Origin: Euryarchaeota archaeon
Lineage (GTDB): Archaea > Thermoplasmatota > SW-10-69-26 > JACQPN01
Reading direction: 5' to 3'
Length of the DNA: 64,000 bases
Assembly: GCA_016207515.1 (NCBI GenBank)
Contig: JACQPN010000002.1
Location: 76,350-140,349 of the forward strand
Below the pieces are notes generated by a model. It was not told where the DNA came from, ran no database searches, and worked only from the letters and a program-made list of their open reading frames with translations. Of the stretch, positions 41,846 to 51,756 are shown one piece after another. Numbering within the stretch: position 1 is the stretch's first letter; each line of letters begins with the position of its first letter. Position numbers and translations under genes: made by a program.

Positions 41846-44140
41846 GTGAAGGTTGAAGTGAAGGAGGCCGGTTCCCGGGTCGTGCTCTCCCTCCAAAGGA
41901 TGCTAGCCCCCGCCCGTTTCGCGCCTCGACGGGGTGCGCCTTTGGCTCCCCTCGTCCTCATCGTCGTTACGCTCGCTCTCGTTCCGGCGGGCCCGCTCGA
42001 TGGCACCGCCAGCGCCACTTCGCACACGCCGACATTCGTTGAGAGCTGGTACACGTTTCCCGGCGGGCCCGTGGAACTGGTAAACGTGACGGTCTGGTAC
42101 GATGCGAGCCACTACAGCAACAAATGGTCATGGTACCTCCCGTTCGGTTTCAGGCCAGTCGCCGTCTCAGACGACCTCGGAAGCATATCCTTCACCGAGG
42201 AGGCGAACGGCCAAATCGTTTTCGAGACCCATTACGCATTCGGGTCCGGCTACAAGTCTTTCAAGATCACCGGTTCGGGAGCCGCCACGAAGACCATCAC
42301 CGAGGGGATGTACCTGTCCTCCGCCTGGGCCCCGGCGACCGAGGGAAACGCTCGTCTCGTCATCGAAGCGCCGGCGGGCGGCGTCGTCCTCCTTCCGAAC
42401 GGCACGCAGTACTCGCGCTGGGTAGAGACACGGTCGAAGTCGATCAGCCGTGCTTTCCTCTTCGTCCACAAGGACGCGATAGAGAGCCGTCGCCTCGGGA
42501 ACACGACGCACTACGCGTTGCTCACGCCGGCCTCGTGGGAGTCTTCTTCAGGGAGCGCATCGCAGCGCGCGTTCGCCGTCGCCAACCTTGCGGAGGCTTT
42601 CATCCCGCGCCTTGAGAACATCACGGGGTTGCCGATGCCCCAGGGCGGGCGCGTCCTCGTCATCTACGCTCCGTCGACGCTTTTCGAATGGGAGGCCGGG
42701 TGGTACCAAAGCGGGGTGATAGCCGTAAGAGCCGAGGACTACGAGAACGCCAGTTACGACTGGGACCTCCGCGGTGGAAGCACACTCGTGCATGAAACGT
42801 CCCACGCCTTCCTCGACGAACCCCTCGATTGGGCAGGCGGCGGCGCGTCTTGGTTCGACGAAGGCCTGGCGACGTATTCTGATAACTCCTTCGAGGACGC
42901 GCATCCCGAGTGGCTCGTCGAGTGCAAGCCGGGCTTCTATTGCCAGAACCTCTCGTCAAAGATCGGCTTTGACGACATCAAAGGCATCTACGAGAACGGG
43001 ACGGCTTTCGATCGGGAATGGACGCCCCACGCGACCCAGACGACCGCTTCTCGACATCTCGCGTACGAGCGTGCCGGTTTCGTCGTCGGGGCCTACGTGG
43101 CCCAGTTCGGCGAAGCGGCCCTAGTCGATGCGATCGCCCGCATCAAGGCCCAAAACGACGTGGAGATCGACGCCGAGTGCAAGCCTTGCGTCCTCGATGC
43201 GCTCGAACGACTGCTCATGGAAGCCTCTCACGCAGCGACGGCGTCCCCCATCTATCAGCCTTACCGCGCGGAATTCGCCACCGGCGGCGAGGCGCTCCGA
43301 TGCTCCGTCAAAGGGCTAGTCGTTTTCGAACAGTTCTTCCTCAAGGAGGAAAGGGGGAATGGCGAGCCAAGATGCGCCGGCCACCGGCCGCTTCAAGCAA
43401 TAGTTCCCGATTTCACATTGAACACGACGCTTCTCGACGTGAACGTCGATTCGAGCACCTCGCGAAATGCTTCCGATGACGACGAGGTCGACTGGGACTG
43501 GGGCGAGGGCCGGATCAAGGGAAGAGGGATCCGAGCGAACCACACTTACTCGGCGCCCGGCATCTACGAGATACGATTGACCATCACCGCAGTGGACGGG
43601 CGCTCGTTCACGACAAGCAAGTTGGTAGAGATCAAGGGCCCGAACGTGCCCCCTGTGGCAAGGCTCAACGTCACGACCGATGGGCTCACGGCCGTCGTGG
43701 ACGCCGCCGATTCCACCGATGGCGACGGCTTCATCGCGGCCTATGAGTGGGATTGGGGCGACGGGAACACCTCGACGGACCTTGCCGCTATCCACGCGTA
43801 TTCCTCGGCGGGCCAGTACACGCTCCGCCTCACCGTGGTCGACAATCAAGGCGGGGAGGGCGAGACGAGCGCAAGCGTCACGGTAAGGCGGAAGGCGATC
43901 GAGGAACGCTCGGAGGACACTGGCGGCGACGACGGGCGCTCAAGCGACGACGCGACGGCGTCAAAGAATTCTGGGGAAAACGGGGACACGACGGATGGGG
44001 GCGGCGTGCTTGATGGCAAGGACGCCGACGGTGAGTTGAAAGGCCCCGGATCCGGTGAAACCGAGACGCCGTACCCCGGGCTCGAAATCCTTCTACCCGT
44101 GGCGCTATCGGCCTTCGTCCTTTCGACCCGTCGAAAGTGA
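41846..44140 (+). CDS. Membrane-anchored gluzincin-type metalloprotease with PKD domains
   Basis: 764 residues: signal peptide (LAPLVLIVVTLALVPAGPL), a beta N-terminal region with many N-glycosylation sequons, then a peptidase domain (about 230-480). The zinc site is STLVHETSHAFLDEP (HEXXH) with the downstream third ligand in SWFDEGLATYSD, the gluzincin (M1-like) arrangement. Two PKD-like modules follow (VDWDWGEGRIKGRGIRANHT, AYEWDWGDGNTSTDLAAIHA), then an acidic Ser/Gly/Asp linker and a final hydrophobic anchor with RRK. It probably degrades extracellular protein at the cell surface. The start may be GTG 41846 or GTG 41882 behind AAGGAGG. Confidence 0.85.
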   Translation: MKVEVKEAGSRVVLSLQRMLAPARFAPRRGAPLAPLVLIVVTLALVPAGPLDGTASATSHTPTFVESWYTFPGGPVELVNVTVWYDASHYSNKWSWYLPFGFRPVAVSDDLGSISFTEEANGQIVFETHYAFGSGYKSFKITGSGAATKTITEGMYLSSAWAPATEGNARLVIEAPAGGVVLLPNGTQYSRWVETRSKSISRAFLFVHKDAIESRRLGNTTHYALLTPASWESSSGSASQRAFAVANLAEAFIPRLENITGLPMPQGGRVLVIYAPSTLFEWEAGWYQSGVIAVRAEDYENASYDWDLRGGSTLVHETSHAFLDEPLDWAGGGASWFDEGLATYSDNSFEDAHPEWLVECKPGFYCQNLSSKIGFDDIKGIYENGTAFDREWTPHATQTTASRHLAYERAGFVVGAYVAQFGEAALVDAIARIKAQNDVEIDAECKPCVLDALERLLMEASHAATASPIYQPYRAEFATGGEALRCSVKGLVVFEQFFLKEERGNGEPRCAGHRPLQAIVPDFTLNTTLLDVNVDSSTSRNASDDDEVDWDWGEGRIKGRGIRANHTYSAPGIYEIRLTITAVDGRSFTTSKLVEIKGPNVPPVARLNVTTDGLTAVVDAADSTDGDGFIAAYEWDWGDGNTSTDLAAIHAYSSAGQYTLRLTVVDNQGGEGETSASVTVRRKAIEERSEDTGGDDGRSSDDATASKNSGENGDTTDGGGVLDGKDADGELKGPGSGETETPYPGLEILLPVALSAFVLSTRRK

Positions 44141-44260
44141 CCTCGCGACGGGCAGGACAGGGGACGAGGAAAGCATGCCTCCTGCCACCGCTTGCGCCCG
44201 CGGACCCTTGCTGCGCCCCATAAGTTCTTGGTGGTGGCGGTCGCGTGGCATGCTCGCCGC

Positions 44261-44269
44261 GTTTAAGTA
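44261..44269 (+). promoter_or_regulatory. TATA box of serS
   Basis: GTTTAAGTA lies 29 bases, centre to start, before the serS ATG at 44294, again predicting a leaderless message. Confidence 0.5.
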
Positions 44270-44293
44270 GGCTCATCACTTTTCGCGCCTGTA

Positions 44294-45634
44294 ATGCTCG
44301 ACATCAGGCTCATCCGAGAAAAGCCCGGCGAACTCCGGGCGAACCTTGCCCGTCGAAATCACGCCCCATGGCTCGAACTCTTCGACAAGGTCGTCGAGGA
44401 GGACAAGGAGTGGCGGCTCGCCCAGAAGAAGGTCGACGACCTTCGTGCGGCGAAGAACAAGACCGCCTCGCGTATCGGGGAACTTATGCGCGAGAAGAAG
44501 AAAGAAGAGGCCGACGCGGCCCGACGCGAAGCCGCCAAACTCGGCGCCGAACTCGAGTTGGAGGAAGCGGGCCTTCAAGACTGGCTCGCCGAACTCAACA
44601 AGAAACTGATGCGCCTTCCGAACATCCTCCACGAATCGGTGCCCGTCGGGAAAGACGACGCCGAGAACAAGGTGGAAAAGACGTGGGGCGATGCCAAGAA
44701 GCCGGCCTTTGACCTGCGGGCCCATGGGGAGTTGATGGAGGCCGCGGGGCTCGCCGACTTCAACCGCGCGGCAAAGACAAGCGGGGCGGGCTTCGTTTTC
44801 CTCAAAGGCGAACTGGCACAACTTGACTTCGCATTGCAGCTATACGCGCTCGATTTCCTTCGCAAGAAAGGCTGGACGATAATCGAGGTCCCGGTGATGA
44901 TCCGCCGCGCCGTCTACGAGGGCGTCACCGATCTATCCGACTTCGAGTCCGTCATGTACAAGATCGAGAACCGGGACGCAGGCGTCGAACCCGGCGACGA
45001 GATGTACCTCATAGCGACGAGCGAGCACGCGATAGGCGCGATGCACCACGACGAGATACTCGAAGAGGCCGCGATGCCGCTCAAGTACGCCGGGATATCG
45101 CCCTGCTTCAGGCGAGAGATAGGAGCGCGCGGTGTGGACACGCGCGGCCTGTTTCGCATGCACCAGTTCAACAAGATAGAACAGTTCATCTACTGCAAGC
45201 CAGAGGATTCGTGGGCGTTCCACGAGGAACTGCTCGCCAATTCGGAGGCGCTCTTCCAGGGACTCGGCATCCCGTACCGCGTCGTCAACGTCTGCACGGG
45301 AGACATCGGCACCGTGGCGGCCAAGAAATACGACATAGAAGCATGGAGCCCGAGGCAGGGAAAATACGTCGAGGTCGTGTCGTGCTCCAACTGCACGGAC
45401 TATCAAGCACGGCGACTCAAGTTGAGGATAGGCCGCGTGGGAACCGAGAAGCGCACGCCGCACACGTTGAATAGCACGGCCATAGCCACAAGCAGGGCGA
45501 TGGTCGTCATATTGGAGAATTACCAGAATGCGGATGGGACGGTGACGGTGCCCGAGGCGCTACGGCAGTACATGGGCGGGGCCGATCGTCTGGGCGCCAG
45601 TGCCTCGGCCTCTGGTCCTACGGCGAACCGTTAG
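44294..45634 (+). CDS. serS: Seryl-tRNA synthetase
   Basis: 446-residue class II enzyme of the common (non-methanogen) type. N-terminal coiled-coil tRNA-binding arm (about residues 28-108; EDKEWRLAQKKVDDLRAAKN), motif 1 region (KGWTIIEVPVMIRRA), TSEHAIGAMHHDEIL, motif 2 FRREIGARG, the serine site, and motif 3 with [19 protein letters not shown]. The ending beyond residue 430 (ASASASGPTANR) is low complexity. A second, diverged copy of codons from NSTAIATSR to the end lies 2.19 kb downstream. The gene overlaps the 3' end of the pseudogene on the other strand by 4 bases. Confidence 0.96.
   Translation: MLDIRLIREKPGELRANLARRNHAPWLELFDKVVEEDKEWRLAQKKVDDLRAAKNKTASRIGELMREKKKEEADAARREAAKLGAELELEEAGLQDWLAELNKKLMRLPNILHESVPVGKDDAENKVEKTWGDAKKPAFDLRAHGELMEAAGLADFNRAAKTSGAGFVFLKGELAQLDFALQLYALDFLRKKGWTIIEVPVMIRRAVYEGVTDLSDFESVMYKIENRDAGVEPGDEMYLIATSEHAIGAMHHDEILEEAAMPLKYAGISPCFRREIGARGVDTRGLFRMHQFNKIEQFIYCKPEDSWAFHEELLANSEALFQGLGIPYRVVNVCTGDIGTVAAKKYDIEAWSPRQGKYVEVVSCSNCTDYQARRLKLRIGRVGTEKRTPHTLNSTAIATSRAMVVILENYQNADGTVTVPEALRQYMGGADRLGASASASGPTANR
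45465..45595 (+). repeat. serS 3'-end repeat, proximal copy (within serS)
   Basis: These 131 bases in the serS coding region match 47651-47781 in direct orientation. I count about 17 differences. Most are at third codon positions and 38 of 42 encoded residues agree. Confidence 0.85.
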
Positions 45635-47533
45635 CGGTGCCGCCGTTTGCTTGAAAAGAGGGCAATGCCGAGCCCGATAGCGGTCACAACACCCGTTCCC
45701 GAGAATCCCGGCACGGGCGAAATGACCGGCAGGAGGTGCTGTTCATCTTCGCGCACGTCGCCGAGAGTCCCGTCGTTCGAAGGTGATTCCGGGTCGCTGT
45801 ACGGCGCGAGGGCCCCGCCCGGGTGCATTTCGAAGATTGTGAGTAAAGAGCCATTGGTTGCCACCGGATCAAACATTGGTACGGAAGATAGGTACGCCTG
45901 CCGCCCGAAATCATGGTGGTAGGTCGCTGCGAGCACCGGACGGCCATCTGGGAAGATTCCCATCGACCAAGGGTGGATGACATAGCGCTCCACCGAGCTC
46001 ATGCAGTGCGGCAAGTCGAAGGTCTGTCCGCCGTCCAATGATTCAACGGCGAGAAAGCACCCGTTTGACGCCCGCACGACCTCGTCTTGTGAATGGGTCC
46101 AGACGATCCAAACGCGCGAGCCTCGTGTTGCAAGAGTGGCTAGGGGCGTGTCGGCCGTTTCCGGAACAAACGATCCTTCCGCCGGGCCATTCAGGAGTCG
46201 GGCATCGGCGTCCCCCGAAGGTGTCACTCTCACGTACACTCCATCGCTTCTGGAGCTTGGATTGCCGCCAAAGATGCCGAACTTCGCCATGTTCAGGGAC
46301 GAACGCACGATGGCATGCGCATTCCCTTGCCCATCGACCGCCATCGATTCGACGTGATGGGCGTTGTTGCGGTCGTTCGCGCCAGGAATCTCGGCTGCCG
46401 GCGAGAAACTCGCTCCACCGTCGCTGGACGTCGCGTACCACACAGTCCCGGTGTACGGACTCCTGCGCACATCGGCGAACACGAAAACTCGGTCGTCAGG
46501 CGAGGAGCCCACGACCACGCGTCCATTGAGGTCTCTCCATTCGTCGCGACCAAAGTCCCAAGCCAACGCGGCGTCCCCGTCCTGGCCTACGTTCCATACG
46601 GTGACACCGCCAAATTCCCGGTCGGAAGAGTCTGACGCGAGTCGTCCAGCCAGCACGATCGACCCGTTCGAGAGCTCCGTGCCGGACATCTCCCCACGGA
46701 AGGTCAGGTTAGTCGACAAGATCACCGATGATGTGATTGACATAGTTCGTAGATCCACGCGCACCATTCGAGCGGGGCCGGTGTAATCCCCTTCGCCATC
46801 TTCGTTGCGGAGGAAAAAGCCCAGGGAATCGTCGCTCATGGGAACGAAAGCCCAGCCCTGGACATCTGGCGGCAGGTCGCCCGGGAGTTCGAGGGGCGTC
46901 GAGAACGTGTGTCCACCGTCCCGCGAGATGACGAGTTGAACCGCGTCTGCGATTGGAAACGTTCTCTTTTCCCCCCGTCGAGATGGCGCAGTGCGCTCCA
47001 CACGACGACCATCTCGCCGCGTTGCGTGACGTGTGCCCTTGCGCGGTGATACTCCTGGTCCGTCGTCGCCGGGAACCCGGAAACAACTCCAGGGTAGAGA
47101 CCGTGCGCGGGCGCAGCACCATGTAACTTGACTTCGGCGCGTGATGTCGCCCTGGCGATTGCGTTCCCATCCGGCAGGGTCGTCTCGTCGAAAAGGTACG
47201 GAATCTCGATGGAACCTCCAAGAGGCGGACGCTGAGATCGCGTTCGAGTCGCACGTTTCGCAGCAGAAGGCTGAAAAATGCCTCGCTTTTCACTTCAAGA
47301 GGGATGATCCTGTCGGCCACCGCCCCGGCAATACGGTCCTCATGAGCGACGACGAGATGCGTGTTTCCTTTGGCGTTGGCGGAACGTACCGTAGCCCGTA
47401 GAAGGCCGGATTCGATGTTGGCGGTGAGCGCCGGCTCGGACCCGTATTGTTCGGCGTCGGCGCCTGCGGCAGGCGCGGCGAGTGTGCCGATCACAATGGC
47501 CCACGAGGCAATCATCACAAATCTCATGTGCAC
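45631..47533 (-). pseudogene. Frameshifted secreted BNR-repeat (sialidase-like propeller) protein
   Basis: Three consecutive minus-strand frames make one protein. From 47533 to about 47205: signal peptide (FVMIASWAIVIGTLAAPAAG) and a beta domain. From about 47205 to 46975: IEIPYLFDETTLPDGNAIAR through MVVVWSALRHLDGG. From about 46975 to 45631: KRTFPIADAVQLVISRDGG and onward, with BNR-type motifs (SRDGGHTFSTP, SSDGGASFSPA, SLDGGQTFDLP) and a C-terminal anchor ending SSKRRHR. Both breaks are one-base losses; the second is at a homopolymer (plus-strand TTTTCCCCCC, 46967-46976). It may be a decayed gene or an assembly error. The intact form would be a surface beta-propeller of about 630 residues. 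Confidence 0.7.
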
Positions 47534-47544
47534 ACGTCCAGTAG

Positions 47545-47790
<246 letters not shown>

Positions 47791-47832
47791 TAGGCGGTAA
47801 ACGGGAACACGGCACCGGCGTTCCACGCCACC

Positions 47833-49080
47833 TCAAGCGCCTTCCGGGCGTGCCTCGGAGTGCGTGTCGCGCTCAAGGGCCTTCGTGGTCGCATCGTCAA
47901 GCCCCAACGACGCCGCGAGCCGTTCTAGCATCTCGCGCTCCTCGCGGCTGAGGTTTCCGTCCGCCCAGGCGCCGGCCACGGCCTCGCGATAGACACGAGC
48001 GCGCTCTTCCGACGACATCTCGCCGACGCTTTTGACCCCGGGCATGGCCGCGCTCGCCACCTTCTCGGCCGCTCGCTGGAGGGGCGCGATTGCGAATACC
48101 AACAGGCCGGCAGCGGCGATACCTATGTAGGTCCCGAGGCTTTCGGCGAAGACCACCTGTGCGGTTTCGCTCACCACGAAAAAGACGCCGATGAAGGCGG
48201 CGGCGATCGTCGACTGCTTGATCGTCCACTTGACCTTCAGGTCGAGGCCGAGCAGTTGGTGGCGAAGGATTGCGTACGCGGCGACCGCGGCGCCAAGGAT
48301 CCTGGCGACGCCGTTGAACCCGTCGTCGAGCACCGAACCAGGAGGACTCGACGCCGTCACCAGCATGCCCGCAAGGGGCAGGGCGAATGCGAAGAGACTG
48401 ACATTTCTGGCCAGCCTCGCCGCGGGTCGTGGAGCGTTTCGGGTTGCCGACAGCCAAGCGGATCCGACTATGAGGCTCATCGCCAGCATGGGCGGCCAGG
48501 GGGTAAGGTTGCCCGCATCGACCGCCACGTTCCCCGTGACCAGGCCGGGGAATATGAGGAGGGCCACAGACAGCATGGCGGCCTGACTCCAGGCCGAGTC
48601 ATCCCCGCGAGCGACGGCGGTGGAATAACGGCCGGCGAGGATGAGAATCGCGCACCAGAGAAGGCCGTAGAAAACGGCGAGCCCCACTTGCGAAAATTGG
48701 TCGGCCGGTCTTGCAAGGCGCGGCCATACGATGACCAGGTAGGCTCCAACGAACGCCACACTAAGTAGCGCGGGCCGAATCAGCTTACGATGGTCTTGCT
48801 GGGCCATGCGCTTTGGAAACGTGACCACGAGAGCTATGAGCATGCACCCCGCGATGAGCAGGATCGCGCGCGCTGCGACAAGGAGAACCTCGTCAAGGGA
48901 ATCATCGTCGGAAGTCAGGTTCCGAAGGAAGAACGATACTCCGAACAACGTCGCGTAGCTCCCGAAGAACAAGGATGATGGGCGACCCCGACCGAGGACG
49001 AGCGCCATGACGCCTAGAGCGAGGAGGACGATGCCGCTGCCCGCGTTGATCCAGGCCGAGGCCGTTGGCAAGAAACTCAT
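47833..49080 (-). CDS. Multi-spanning membrane protein with TerB-like tail, paralogue 1 of the array
   Basis: 415 residues. About eight membrane helices cover residues 5-270. Then comes the juxtamembrane linker RHQLLGLDLKVKWTIKQST, two more helices (IAAAFIGVFFVVSETAQ; GIAAAGLLVFAIAPLQRAAE) and a soluble acidic tail (YREAVAGAWADGNLSREERE) that resembles TerB-like helical domains. This is the most diverged full-length member; the linker has GLDLK where others have FDIDVK. The ATG at 49080 overlaps the stop of the 60-residue ORF (ATGA). It is the last gene of the array, 40 bases from the serS remnant on the other strand. Confidence 0.7.
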   Translation of the reverse strand: MSFLPTASAWINAGSGIVLLALGVMALVLGRGRPSSLFFGSYATLFGVSFFLRNLTSDDDSLDEVLLVAARAILLIAGCMLIALVVTFPKRMAQQDHRKLIRPALLSVAFVGAYLVIVWPRLARPADQFSQVGLAVFYGLLWCAILILAGRYSTAVARGDDSAWSQAAMLSVALLIFPGLVTGNVAVDAGNLTPWPPMLAMSLIVGSAWLSATRNAPRPAARLARNVSLFAFALPLAGMLVTASSPPGSVLDDGFNGVARILGAAVAAYAILRHQLLGLDLKVKWTIKQSTIAAAFIGVFFVVSETAQVVFAESLGTYIGIAAAGLLVFAIAPLQRAAEKVASAAMPGVKSVGEMSSEERARVYREAVAGAWADGNLSREEREMLERLAASLGLDDATTKALERDTHSEARPEGA

Positions 49081-49259
49081 CGATTCACCCCGCGTGCGGC
49101 CTCCGTCTCAAGCTGCAGCGCACGCTCGGCCCCGAGGCCGAACAATCCGAAACAAAGCGTCCCAGCGTTTCGCGGACGTAAGCAAAGCATCCATACTCCC
49201 AATGTGGCCTCAAGGAGACCCGAGAAGCCGTTCAGAAGCACGAGTGTCGTGAAGGCCAT
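49077..49259 (-). CDS. 60-residue shortened paralogue in the array
   Basis: The ATG at 49259 overlaps the TGA of the previous gene (TGATG) and its own TGA overlaps the ATG of the next (ATGA). Residues 1-42 form one membrane helix and the following LRPRNAGTLCFGLFGLGA, like the N-terminus of the 381-residue paralogue (LRPDRTRNRFPALFFFCLGL). The last residues ERALQLETEAARGVNR resemble that protein's C-terminus (NEAIKLEAEVLEGG). It looks like a paralogue that lost its middle in frame while keeping both translational couplings. It could be a remnant or a regulatory single-helix partner. Confidence 0.6.
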   Translation of the reverse strand: MAFTTLVLLNGFSGLLEATLGVWMLCLRPRNAGTLCFGLFGLGAERALQLETEAARGVNR

Positions 49260-50404
49260 CAGACTGCCTCCGTCCGGCCGGTCCCGCCCTCCAGGACCTC
49301 CGCCTCAAGCTTAATCGCCTCGTTCCCATCGAGACCGAGATTGTTTGCCAACCGGACGAGGACGAGCCGCTCCTTGGCGGTTAGGCTCCCGTCCATCATG
49401 CTGTCGGACACGGCTGCTCGGAATATCTCGTTCTTACGCGACTCCACGTAGGCGTCGGTGTCCTTCACTCCGGGCATGGCCTTTTCCGCGAGCCGGTCGG
49501 CCGCCCGTTCGAGGGGCCTCAGGGCCAAGAGAAGGACACCTGCGCCTACCGCGCCGCCGAGTGTGCCGAGGCTCGCGCTCGCCGCGTTCTGGACCAGTTG
49601 CTCGATGACGATGAAGACGAAGAGGAACGCGCCAACGATGGCCCCCCGGCGGATCCCGACCTTGATCTTGAGGTCGATGTCGAAGAGTTGCGTGTGCAGG
49701 ATCCCGTACGAAAGCCACGCGACGAGCCATAGCGTGGCCAAGAGGACGCCCCAGATGAACCACGAGCCGAAGCGCGAGGGGCCCCCGAGCTGGACGGGAA
49801 GGAGGCTGTATGCCAGGAGCGCGACGAGCGTGACATGGTAGACGCCGAACCCGGTGGCGTAGCACCGCATCTGCCGGCGCACGACCGGCGTTCGCGCGTG
49901 CCTGTAGGACGAGAACGCCACGCCAACGGCGAAGAGCAGCATCAGCAACGACGCGATGTTGAACGGCGACCGGGCGGGCCCGAGCAAAACCGACCACGGT
50001 GTCTCCGTGCCCCGCGTCACGCCGAGCTGCCACCACGAGGGCGCGAGCACCACCGTCAAGGACAATGTGCCGACGAGGCCCAGCACCGTGACGCGACCAA
50101 CGTGGGTGCCGAGCCACCCGACGACTGGCGTGGGGAGGGTCCCCAGAAAGCCGAGGTACGCGCCGTGAAACCATAGGACGGGCAGCGTCAGGGCGAGGCC
50201 CAGTGCCCACCCGTCCTGCGGGCTCGTCGTGGAGAAAAGCAAACCGGTGGTGCCCGCGTAGAGCCCGAGGCAGAAGAAGAACAGCGCCGGAAACCGGTTC
50301 CGGGTGCGGTCGGGGCGCAGCAGCAACACCACGGCCGCCATCAAGATCTCGAGGCAGGAAAGCGCGAGGCTGGCCAGCGGCGCGGCGTTGAGCTCGAAGG
50401 CCAC
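49259..50404 (-). CDS. Multi-spanning membrane protein with TerB-like tail, paralogue 2
   Basis: 381 residues with the family plan: about seven or eight helices (starting with LASLALSCLEILMAAVVLLL), the linker LHTQLFDIDLKIKVGIRRGA, two helices ending ALRPLERAADRLAEKAMPG, and an acidic tail (FRAAVSDSMMDGSLTAKERL). The arginine-rich loop between helices is kept (YRHARTPVVRRQMRCYATG). It starts 23 bases after the stop of paralogue 3 and overlaps the 60-residue ORF. No catalytic residue pattern is visible. Confidence 0.7.
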   Translation of the reverse strand: MAFELNAAPLASLALSCLEILMAAVVLLLRPDRTRNRFPALFFFCLGLYAGTTGLLFSTTSPQDGWALGLALTLPVLWFHGAYLGFLGTLPTPVVGWLGTHVGRVTVLGLVGTLSLTVVLAPSWWQLGVTRGTETPWSVLLGPARSPFNIASLLMLLFAVGVAFSSYRHARTPVVRRQMRCYATGFGVYHVTLVALLAYSLLPVQLGGPSRFGSWFIWGVLLATLWLVAWLSYGILHTQLFDIDLKIKVGIRRGAIVGAFLFVFIVIEQLVQNAASASLGTLGGAVGAGVLLLALRPLERAADRLAEKAMPGVKDTDAYVESRKNEIFRAAVSDSMMDGSLTAKERLVLVRLANNLGLDGNEAIKLEAEVLEGGTGRTEAV

Positions 50405-50427
50405 CTACGCCTCCCTCCACGCGACCG

Positions 50428-51756
50428 TCACGATCCTCCAGTGGCGGTGGGCCTCGTTCTCAAGGCGGCCGATTCGGCCTCCACCGCTTCCCTCAACTCA
50501 TACGCCTCCTCCGGCGTCAACTGACAAACACTCGCAAGCCTCGCGAGGGCCCTCTCCTCCTGCTTCGTGACGACTCCGTCCGCGAGCGCCATCCGCACGG
50601 CGTCCTTGTATGCCTCCATCTGTTTTGCGCGGTCGCCTTGTTTGATCTCGGTCGCCTCGTGGACGTTCGGCATCGCCGCGTTCGCGATGCGGTCTGCGGC
50701 GCGCTGTAGTGGTGCGATTGCGAATAGGAGCAGTCCGGCTGCGAGGCCGCCGAAGGCCCAATCATATTGGGTTTGGAGATACTGCTCCGCGACTTGCGTC
50801 ACGATGAAGAACACGGCGAGGAAGATCGCCGCAAGTGTCCCGCGCTTGATGCCCCACTTGATCTTCACGTCGACATCGAAGAGTTGGTGTTTGAGGAGCG
50901 CATAGGTCGTGAGGATCGAGAGAGGGAGGCGCCAGATGCCTGAAAACGCAGAATCGAGTGCGGTGCGGGTGGGCCCGGGCGCCATGGTCGCAACGACTAT
51001 CCCGGTGACCAGGGGGAGCCCCGCCAGCAGGAGGTATTTCCTGGAAGCCGAGGCGAGTATCGGGTCATCTGCACTCGCTCCGCGTCGCCACATGACGTAG
51101 AAGGTGTATGCGACAAGCGCTAAGATGATGGGGCGCGAGAGCGCTGCCAGAAAGGTCCAGCCCCCCGCCCCAAAGGGCTCGGCCCCCATCCTAACGAGGG
51201 TGGTGGCCAGATTCGCGAGCACGACCATCGCGAACGCAAGACTCACAAGCAGCATGGATTGGCGTCGGGACCCACTGTTTTCTGCGAATGCGTCCCGCGC
51301 CAAGAGTGCAGCGATGAGCATGAAGAGGACGGTGAAGGACCCGTAGTTTCCGCCGCCGCCAAAGAATTGGTTAAGCGCCCCCTCGCCCGAGTCGATCGAG
51401 TGGTCGAGCATATACCACGCGTCGAGCGCGACCAAGGCCGCGAGAAGTAGGCCCGCGATCAGGGGGCGGGGCGGCCAGCGCCGGTCTACCGGGTAGATAG
51501 AAATGAAGGAGAGGAGTGCCGCAAAAATGGGGGGGCCGAGGTAGCCCCCTAGGGCGTTCGCGAAGGCATTGAGGCGCAAATCGTCCGTCGTGTTGATGCC
51601 GCCGAGGAGATGCGCCATCCCCCGAAAGACCAGGACCAGGGCGAACGCGCGGTTCAACCTATTGTTGAATCCAAGGTAAAGAAGGACGCCGGCGAGCAGG
51701 ATGTTGAGCGTCCCCGCGGCGATGATCGGGTATTCGTCAAGGGGAATGACGGCCAC
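50428..51756 (-). CDS. Multi-spanning membrane protein with TerB-like tail, paralogue 3
   Basis: 442 residues, close to paralogue 4. Helices from EYPIIAAGTLNILLAGVLLYLG onward, conserved DH pair after a helix (YMLDHSIDS), the linker LKHQLFDVDVKIKWGIKRGT, two helices, then APLQRAADRIANAAMPNVHE, nearly identical in paralogue 4. The tail MALADGVVTKQEERALARLA resembles TerB/DUF533-like domains. The GTG at 51756 shares one base with the stop of paralogue 4 (TAGTG), so translation is coupled. Confidence 0.72.
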   Translation of the reverse strand: MAVIPLDEYPIIAAGTLNILLAGVLLYLGFNNRLNRAFALVLVFRGMAHLLGGINTTDDLRLNAFANALGGYLGPPIFAALLSFISIYPVDRRWPPRPLIAGLLLAALVALDAWYMLDHSIDSGEGALNQFFGGGGNYGSFTVLFMLIAALLARDAFAENSGSRRQSMLLVSLAFAMVVLANLATTLVRMGAEPFGAGGWTFLAALSRPIILALVAYTFYVMWRRGASADDPILASASRKYLLLAGLPLVTGIVVATMAPGPTRTALDSAFSGIWRLPLSILTTYALLKHQLFDVDVKIKWGIKRGTLAAIFLAVFFIVTQVAEQYLQTQYDWAFGGLAAGLLLFAIAPLQRAADRIANAAMPNVHEATEIKQGDRAKQMEAYKDAVRMALADGVVTKQEERALARLASVCQLTPEEAYELREAVEAESAALRTRPTATGGS

